DNA of 64,000 bases from Xylona heveae TC161. Its lineage: Eukaryota; Ascomycota; Xylonomycetes; Xylonales; Xylonaceae. The number at the start of each line of letters is the position of its first letter. The first letter of the stretch is position 1. Of the stretch, positions 57,186 to 64,000 are shown one piece after another. The translations under genes and the position numbers were made by a program. The notes beneath the pieces were generated by a model. The model had not been told where the DNA came from. It was given only the letters and a program-made list of their open reading frames with translations, and ran no database searches. The stretch spans positions 930,001 to 994,000 of the forward strand of contig NW_017264198.1 of assembly GCF_001619985.1 (NCBI RefSeq), read 5' to 3'.

Positions 57186-58805
57186 CTATTTCTTCGAGGT
57201 TGATACCGCACGCTCTTGTTTTCCAATCAGCTCCGATGTTTCCTTCATGAATTTATCCATGTTGTAAGATCTTGCTCGTTCCTCGTGCTTGAGAATCCAC
57301 ATATCCTTGTTCCTCAGGCTTAGCAACCGATATGGTTGGGTTCTCATCCATTCGGACCATTTCCGAATGATTGCAATTGCCTCCGCCGGAGATATTTCAA
57401 ACCATTCGAGGTGCTGCTTGTCGCAGAGCTTGCAGTAGTGTCTGATTTGGCGATGACGGAGCTCGGCATGACACAAAGCCTCAACGCGACGAGCATTTGG
57501 AACTTTCATTTTAGGATCGAATGGAACAGGATACAGAGCTTTAGGAACACGGTTGCATGTAAATTCCCACTCTTCATGACGCACGTCGGGAGTGCGGCCA
57601 GTATATCCAATTTTAACGAACTCGTTGTTCCCTTCCACCTCGTACAGATACACGTATCCATCTTCCCTGTCTATGGAGTCCAATTCTTCCCTCATTTGCT
57701 TCCGAACTTCTTCATACGAAGACTTATAATTTGACAGTTGACTACTCCTTTCAATAATATCAAAGGGAGTGATATCGTATTCTGCGGGCCAAAAGTCCGC
57801 TGGATCCTTCTCGAGGTCTGGAGGTACGAATCGCGAGCGCGTCGATGTGGGAACGATGTGTTTCTTTGAGTTGTCTTTGTCTTGGCTGGTTAAAGTAGCT
57901 TCAGTCCCTTGGCATGGGGACGAACCACCCGGATGGTCAGCGGTCTCTGGTGTATTATCGTCAATTGGCTCCACGAGCTCTGCACCAGAATTTTTGAGAA
58001 TCTCGACAATGCTCGCCTTCCGTGATTCCCAGTTCTTAAGAGGGTACTTCTTGTGCGCGACGCAGAATTGATTTACCTCAAGGACTCTGAGGAGATAGTC
58101 CAGATACACATCCTTTCTGTTGTAGATTTCTTGTTCGACAATCATTTGAACCGTCCTTTGGCAGTTCTGCACCTTCTGTCCCCCTATTTCTAATTCGCAG
58201 ATTTTCCCTAGTCCTTTTTCCACTATGCAGCAGGGAGTAATGGGACCTAAAGCTTTCCTTATCTGCTTTCCAATATCCATGTATGGCTTAGTACCGTCGG
58301 CTCCAGGAGGAAATACAGACGTCCAACGTTCAACACGATCTTCTTTCCATTTCGGGTCCACGTGCCATTTACAGTGTACGAGCCCAACCAGTTTTCTCAA
58401 CTTGTCCTCGAGTTCCGGCGACGACTTCGTAAAAGTTGTCAGAGCCACAATCTTTAGATCAATCTCTTTATGCTCTCCTCGTGCAGGATTTTTACAAGGA
58501 GCGCCTGTTGTTTTTGTTTTAGAGCCACATTTCCAATTACCAAGACCCAGACGGGTCTTCAAGGCGGCCGCATCGATCCAGGGTTTCTCTTTATCGGTCC
58601 TTTCGGCGTTTACAATCAAATTCGACGCCTTCTGTACAGGGCTTGGTGGAGGAGTGAGAAGTGCAGAAGTACTATTTGCATGTGATTTTTCTTGAGGCGG
58701 AGAGCCTGGCGGGGTTGGGAAGTTGACCAGGTCCGCAGTCTCCCGAGTCTTCGGAGGCCCAGAGGGATAATCGAAGCCGGCGGCTAGCTTGTCGTCCATA
58801 TTCAT
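57186..58805 (-). CDS. GIY-YIG / T5orf172-domain protein with duplicated Cys/His module
   Basis: Single exon of 539 aa from the ATG at 58805; a second ATG lies at 58799. The C-terminal third holds a T5orf172 (DUF1766, GIY-YIG superfamily) domain: DGYVYLYEVEGNN at about 383, VKIGYTGRTPDVRHEEW, and a conserved Glu in RRVEALCHAELRH. The N-terminal half carries two similar Cys/His arrays. The first is C93-x10-C104, then C145-x2-H148; the second is C203-x11-C215, then C248-x2-H251. These look like a repeated zinc-binding module. The first 75 residues are Pro/Ser-rich and disordered. GIY-YIG proteins are often nucleases, but fungal T5orf172 proteins are mostly uncharacterised. Confidence 0.82.
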   Translation of the reverse strand: MNMDDKLAAGFDYPSGPPKTRETADLVNFPTPPGSPPQEKSHANSTSALLTPPPSPVQKASNLIVNAERTDKEKPWIDAAALKTRLGLGNWKCGSKTKTTGAPCKNPARGEHKEIDLKIVALTTFTKSSPELEDKLRKLVGLVHCKWHVDPKWKEDRVERWTSVFPPGADGTKPYMDIGKQIRKALGPITPCCIVEKGLGKICELEIGGQKVQNCQRTVQMIVEQEIYNRKDVYLDYLLRVLEVNQFCVAHKKYPLKNWESRKASIVEILKNSGAELVEPIDDNTPETADHPGGSSPCQGTEATLTSQDKDNSKKHIVPTSTRSRFVPPDLEKDPADFWPAEYDITPFDIIERSSQLSNYKSSYEEVRKQMREELDSIDREDGYVYLYEVEGNNEFVKIGYTGRTPDVRHEEWEFTCNRVPKALYPVPFDPKMKVPNARRVEALCHAELRHRQIRHYCKLCDKQHLEWFEISPAEAIAIIRKWSEWMRTQPYRLLSLRNKDMWILKHEERARSYNMDKFMKETSELIGKQERAVSTSKK

Positions 58806-60683
58806 TCTCAGAATCAAACTGTCCGATTTGGTAGGTTCATAGAGACGATCAAGTTTGCTTCCGAAGAGGTCCTGACTTTCTTTAAGTTCGATTGAGCTAA
58901 GAGATGTGATGAGGCCAGAAGGATGGCAACGGCAGGAGATCGTCGTCAGTTAAGGTCAATAACAACAGATGAAACACAGGCGCAAGCCACACGCCGGCCC
59001 GGCCACTAAAATTAGTTGAAATTGTCACGGACGACACCGTTACATTCGAACTGATTGGTTCAGATGCCGTCTTTTTTTGGCAGGGCCATGGCCTGGCAAA
59101 AGAGCTTCGTTCTCATCAGGACATCAAATCCGTTCTCTCATCCTTCGACTGGCTCAAGGTACAGCTGTTAGACGCCCAATTCGGGCTGTGCCTTGTGACA
59201 AGGTCTGAGAATCCAACACCGAATGAATGGGTGCCCATCGGATCTTCAAGACTGGAGACAGCCACGTGAGGTATTGCATGCTTGGTGAACTAAGTCGCAA
59301 CGGGGCGACTGGCCACTGCATTGGTTGATGAGGCGCCCTGGAGGGGTAGTGATAAAAATACCATCACATCTCGTGCCGAGATGGAAAGTTTAAAAATATC
59401 CCCTGGGCGTATCAATTTAGCGAGACCTGAAAAGTTTACAAAATTAGTCCCCTAGAATGTCGTGCCTTTTCATATTGCACCAACCATGTAATTACACACA
59501 GTGAGCATCAGAATTTGCAATCGGTCGTACTCGAAGTGGACCACTTTCGGAGAAGCCTCAAAAGTGATAGAAGCAGTCAACGGCATTATCGCGCCTCTTC
59601 CACTCGCCTTCAAACGAGTCAGAATTGAGCCAAGCAAAACAAGTCTCCGCGGCAAGAACATGCTGCGAGTGCATCGCGAACTCTTCCTGTAACACCTATG
59701 TCAGGTGGGCTAGCCGCATCTGTGTCCCAGGCCTCTCTTAAGGCTTTTCGGCTGCCCTGTAAAATGCCTTGTTACCGGGTCGACGAACACCGTATCCAGA
59801 TGCGGCAAGACATCGAGCGCAAGGTTCTTCCCGTCCGTGAGCTTCTCGGGCACCAAGTCAAATTAAGAGACAAAAGTTTAAAGGAAACCATTGGCTTGGT
59901 GAGCGACTTTTGATTGGTCGACCGTTGGAGAAAGAGATGCGATAGGCCACGCCATGGCTGACAGTATCTTCCAAGAATAATTTGCCATTATCCCCACCCA
60001 GTGACGCCGTTAACTTCTCCCTCCTGTGTGCCCGGGTGCGGCTTCTGATAGTTGAGACGTGCAAAATTTGGAGAAATGAAATACTTGTAAGCAGCCAAAT
60101 TTGGTGAGAAAGGGTGATTCATGGATATCTGAGTCATATTTGCATTGCAATTTGGTCGATTTATTTCAAGCATCGCCAGGAAGCGTCCACATACCACGCA
60201 ATTCCAAGACTCAACCCAGAATGTGTTTTCCAAAAGGACAGTTGGTTGGATTTGTGAAATCGCCCTTGACGAGGGGTCGTCGTCGTTCGAATAGTTTACT
60301 CCGTACCGCTAAAGCAGCGAAAGATCGGCTCTTATAGCTGTGGGGTTAGCGGCCGCGGTAGCTATCCGAGAGCCATACCCGACATGGCAAAGCTAACTGG
60401 AAGGGGCATTCACAGCTCCATGCTTTACGCAGCAAATAGGTATGCTTTGATTAGAACACAGGGCATGAATTCCTCTGAGCAGCTTGTAAATTTTTCCGAT
60501 GTTCCTTTATTACAAAAGATTAGGTCGAATAAGGTAATGAAAGTCGTATAAGATGATAATTATACCATGACAGAAAGATATACTAAACATCTCCAGTGAA
60601 ATATTCAGCCGAACGAAGCATGAACCGACTACCTACTGGCATGGAAAGTAAAGAAAATATGGGCTTGGCTCTACCCGGTCATC
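58806..60683. other. 1.9 kb spacer with fragments of possible degraded coding sequence
   Basis: A 98-codon open frame (58973-59269, plus strand) has protein-like composition (DAVFFWQGHGLAKELRSHQD) but no ATG. Minus-strand frames between about 60064 and 59470 also contain protein-like segments (VSHGVAYRISFSNGRPIK and DRLQILMLTVCN) in separate frames broken by stops. They could be remnants of decayed genes. No transposon ends were recognised. Confidence 0.4.
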
Positions 60684-62108
60684 TTAATTTCCTCTGCCGC
60701 TCACTCTAGCAGACCTCCGCCTTCCGGGCGCTTCTTCCTTGGGTCCTTTGGCAGCGGACGTCTTCGCCTTCTTCGCTTTTGTCTGGTCTTCGTCATTCTC
60801 TTCCTCTTCCTTCACGGGACCCTTTCGCTTTGTTTTGGCGTTATCGCTCTCCTTCTTTACGGTTGCTTCTCGTTTCTTAGATGCAGTCGCTTTTGAAGCT
60901 TTAGCGGCTTTGGAAGTTTTCTTCTCCTCCTCCGATGCTGACTCCTCCTCTTCCTTGGGACTTTGCTGCCCGCTTGAGCTGTTCCCAGTGACATCGCCAG
61001 CAACTGGACCTGTCTTTTTCTGCACACTCGGCACTACAGCGCTGGTTCGGCCACCGACCTTGAGGAAAACAATCTTCTCCCCGTTGGGAAGTCTGTCCTT
61101 GTCCTTCTTCCCTTTACCCCATCTGTGCTTCATCAACCAATCTTCCGGAAACTTGCCAGACTCGGCCCCGGTCTCTACAGCCACCGAGCAAATGTGAAGT
61201 AAGGAAGTGTGTAATTGCTTCAGCTGCGCGTCGCTGAAAGTGTTACTGTACTGTTCTGGATGGATTTTGGCGTGATAAAGAATCTCGTCCCTGTATTAGA
61301 GTCAATATTGGCTGAACTTTGTGATGATTGTTATTCTTAAGGACATAACTAACCCGACCCAGTTGCCAACACCGCTAATGTTAGCTTGATCCAATAACAG
61401 AGCTTTCACGGGAACTCTTTTGCTCCGCATTTTCTTGGTAAGCCACTCAAGGGTCAGGATGTCCTTGTCGATGACCGGGTCGGGACCGTTCTCTTTTAGA
61501 GGCGTAGATTTTCTTATGTTGGCTGCGTCACAATCAATCAATCGCACACGGCCCAGCCTCCGAGCATCAATGAATGCTACTTCGCAATCTGGGTCTTCCT
61601 TGAGCTGTAATATAAACTTCCAGTATTTTGGAGGCCATTCGTTTTCTTCCGGCTTTGTCGGTTTGTAATAAGATGTGTCATCATTTGAGAATTTGATCCA
61701 TCCGCCTAAGCTTTGTCAACGTCTCTCTCCGACTTTAAAGCAACCGTTTCTACTTACTCATTCCGAAATGCATGCAGATATGCGGCGGAGACGACATTGT
61801 GAGCCTTTTGAGTTAGCTGAAAACGTGACACGTGATTTATCCTCGACTTTGGCATACCAGAAGTATTTCCCTTGCTGCCCAGCATCTATGACTTTCTTTC
61901 CGGTTATTGCATCTTTGAATTCAGAAGCAGACGTGCCGACTTTTCCGAAAACTATGGGATCGTCTTGGGCTTTGACAGCTGAGATTGTCCTTCCGACGAG
62001 GTATTTCCTCAGGTAGGATACAATGCGAGCGACCTGAGAATAAATTGTCAGAAATTATTAAGACATGAAGATTTGAAATTCTAGACTGACTTCGCCAATC
62101 TCAGGCAT
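60684..62108 (-). CDS. Formamidopyrimidine-DNA glycosylase (Fpg/Nei family)
   Basis: Five exons, 62108-62091, 62033-61858, 61804-61758, 61705-61354 and 61290-60684, give 399 aa. The first exon is 18 nt and codes MPEIGE; Pro2 is the catalytic nucleophile and Glu3 the acid. The protein removes oxidised bases such as 8-oxoG and formamidopyrimidines in base excision repair. Other marks are the Lys of TGKKVIDAGQQGKYFW, SPPHICMHFGMSGWIKF, and the helix-two-turn-helix LLLDQANISGVGNWVGDEILYHAKIHPEQ. GEKIVFLKVGGRTSAVVPSVQK is the zincless finger of the plant/fungal Fpg type. A Lys/Glu-rich tail of about 120 residues follows and may serve nuclear targeting or DNA contact. Confidence 0.95.
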
Positions 62109-62619
62109 GATTATCGGTTTTACACGGAGATTTCTTAAGCAAGACTACCGTGGAAGGACTGCGCGAAAGCGCCAGATTCAGCAAACCGAAAGTGCCAGAG
62201 AGACCACAGCTGACAACGAGATGGGCTCAATTGGTAAATAATTGGAAGACAAAGAGGACCTTAAAAGTTCTTGAAATCAATGATGTTTTCTGTAGACTGG
62301 CCTCGCCGTTGTGTTGTTTTCACGTTTTGTAGATGCCGTTAAGCGCCGTCGCGTCTCGGATGTCATAGCTGCACTCTGTCGCGTCACGTAAGCACGTGCG
62401 TCATGGATTATCGCCATAACCGCCTGATCTGGGGAACTCTATGCTCATGCTCAGATACAGTGCCATCCGCAGACGCCACCATTCCTATAACCTCAATCCT
62501 TTTTAATTTAACGTCCAAGCTAGTATTCTAAAATAACCGTTTCCACGTTGGCGGGATTATTCTGGACTAAGAATAAGCCGGAGGCTGCAAGACCCACGAC
62601 GCCTCTGGCGGATCCAAAT
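62109..62619. promoter_or_regulatory. Divergent promoter between Fpg glycosylase and Cid2/MIX23 genes
   Basis: 511 bp between the two start codons. No coding feature was recognised. It contains several CACGTG-like sites such as CACGTGCG at about 62393. Confidence 0.4.
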
Positions 62620-63473
62620 ATGTCACAGCCTCCGGGACAACCCCAATTGACACCCCAATTTTGCTTCAATCAGACTGCATTAAGAGGTTAGTGCCGTTGT
62701 TTTTCTTTTTTGCGGTGGCTGTTTCTACTATCCCACAGTCCAATTTACTGGATGTTTCATCCCGCTGTTACATGCTTCAGCGACCAATCTTCCAACCCTC
62801 TAAACGACCACCGCGCAGCTTTTCCGCAGTGCCTTTTTTCATAGAGTCAAGGAAATTAATATTATTGCAGACTTCCTCAGAATATCCCGTTCTACAATCG
62901 ATGATTCTATTGCCCAGAATCTCAATGCGCTAGTTACTCCTTCGCGAGCTGGGTTCAACCCCTCATCAACTGCATCCCGGCAAACAACGCCTCCTCGAAG
63001 CCGCATCATCGACCCATCTGCATGTGATGGTTTCAAAGATAGAGTCCTTTTCCAGTCATGGCAAAATCGCTCGGATGTGTTGAATTACTGCGCAGGGGTG
63101 GCGACAAGTCCCGACCCGGATGATCCCGACGTTGTTTCCAGGCAGGTGGAATCTGAGCGAATGAGAGAGAGGGTCGTGGATGAGAGACTCGATCCGTATG
63201 TCTATTCTCTTCTCGTCTGGTTATATTAGTTCCAGCATTCGAAGGAGTGCGTTGGATGAGTCAAATGCTAATTCAGATTCGTTTAGATACTCGGCGCGAT
63301 ATTTTCCTCGAGAGGCGCGAACAGAGATGCTAGCCAGTGTGATCCGTAATGAACGTGGAGTAGAGAATATAATACGGAAGCGGACATGGGATATGATCGC
63401 TGAACGATGTGGAGATAGTGGTGTGAGCTGGGAAGCGGCATTGGATCGGTGGAGAGCAGGGCGAGAAAATTAA
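62620..63473 (+). CDS. Cid2/MIX23-family protein
   Basis: Three exons, 62620-62686, 62871-63195 and 63287-63473, give 192 aa. Splicing yields the family sequence QTALRDFLRISRSTIDDSIAQNLNAL, then SACDGFKDRVLFQSWQNRSDVLNYCAGVA and DERLDPYSARYFPREARTE. The family includes S. pombe Cid2 (caffeine-induced death protein 2) and mitochondrial MIX23/CCDC58, a small intermembrane-space protein with paired Cys residues. Two Cys (about 20 residues apart) are visible in the middle, consistent with an oxidative-fold import route. The first Met at 62620 gives the short Pro/Gln-rich start MSQPPGQPQLTPQF. The exon 1 to 2 intron is 184 nt, the longest in the gene. Confidence 0.9.
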
Positions 63474-64000
63474 AATTAAGCTCGGCCGGTTACTTGAACA
63501 TATTTGGCGTCTTTGGGGAAAGAATGTGTATATATAGCATTTGGCAATCGTATTTTGAATGGACAAACAGTACTTTTCTCTCCTCTCCTCGTAATCTTTC
63601 CTGTCAGAAAGACTGAGACTAACGTAATTGCAAAACTGCAAACTATATACGGGGGCAGGAAAAGATGTATCTCTCGAACCCGTCATTGTGAATGAAGCTG
63701 CACGGTCTCTACAGAAACACTTCGGCCATGAGCGGTCGGGGGCGAAAGCTAGAACACAAAGCTGCATCCGCTTTTCAAGCCTCTTTATCTTGGTGTTTTT
63801 TTTTTTTTTTTTTTTTTTTTCTCCTTCGCCTCATCCAACTTGGTTCATTTTTTAATTCCTTTAAGGGAAAAAAGAAACATCGCTCTCTTGATATTTTTTT
63901 TTTTTTTTTTGGAATACTTGAAATAATAATTGTAGATTTTCTTCGTCATTTTGTTTATTCATTTCTTCGGGATATTAGTTATTGCTCTTAGAGCTCAGTG
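63474..64000. other. 3' flank of the Cid2/MIX23 gene with long poly-T tracts
   Basis: No gene was recognised. A run of 25 T at 63796-63820 and one of 17 T at 63894-63910 are the main features. ORFs across these tracts are artefacts of the sequence composition. Confidence 0.5.

Noticed and set aside
63628-63991. Plus-strand ORFs across poly-T tracts
   Set aside because: Their hydrophobic look comes from Phe codons in the T runs.

Overview
This is a stretch of nuclear chromosome from a filamentous ascomycete. The genes carry short GT-AG introns of about 50-180 nt, and every conserved protein is of the ascomycete type (Nup120, Tim54, Atp10, a UPF0643 protein, Fpg with a zincless finger). A fungal 3CxxC zinc protein and a fungal phosphotransferase-like protein point to Pezizomycotina. 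Eurotiomycetes is my best guess, from general style only. No rRNA, tRNA, CRISPR array, intact transposon or viral element was recognised.

Layout. 0-10 kb: PI-PLC-X phosphodiesterase-like gene, C2H2 zinc-finger protein, aldo/keto reductase and S-adenosylhomocysteinase, all on the minus strand. 10-20 kb: ATP10, GOS1 SNARE, ribosomal protein L35, the E2 subunit of branched-chain ketoacid dehydrogenase, pyrroline-5-carboxylate reductase and gluconokinase. 20-31 kb: a 2.7 kb spacer, VPS26 (retromer), RAD51, a short-chain dehydrogenase, and a single-pass membrane protein with an 18-nt microexon. 33-45 kb: a disordered conserved protein, a large membrane protein of unknown role, NUP120 and TIM54. 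45-52 kb: a repeat-rich spacer, a UPF0643 protein and the NatA subunit NAT1. 52-60 kb: a region that looks accessory, with a small protein that may have a permuted-papain fold divergent from an APH-like phosphotransferase, a 3CxxC zinc protein with a Lys/Pro-rich N-terminus, a GIY-YIG/T5orf172 protein with a duplicated Cys/His module, and degraded-looking DNA. 60-64 kb: an Fpg-type DNA glycosylase and a Cid2/MIX23-family protein.

Most genes are unrelated housekeeping genes and there is no secondary-metabolite cluster. Functional themes that recur are mitochondrial biogenesis (ATP10, TIM54, probable MIX23, BCKDH E2), membrane traffic (GOS1, VPS26) and DNA repair (RAD51, Fpg). The exon models below were built by hand from splice signals, and each reading frame was checked to close. 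The least ordinary part is 52-60 kb. I did not find a convincing new multi-gene system; the best leads are the duplicated Cys/His module beside a GIY-YIG domain, and the divergent papain-like/kinase-like pair.
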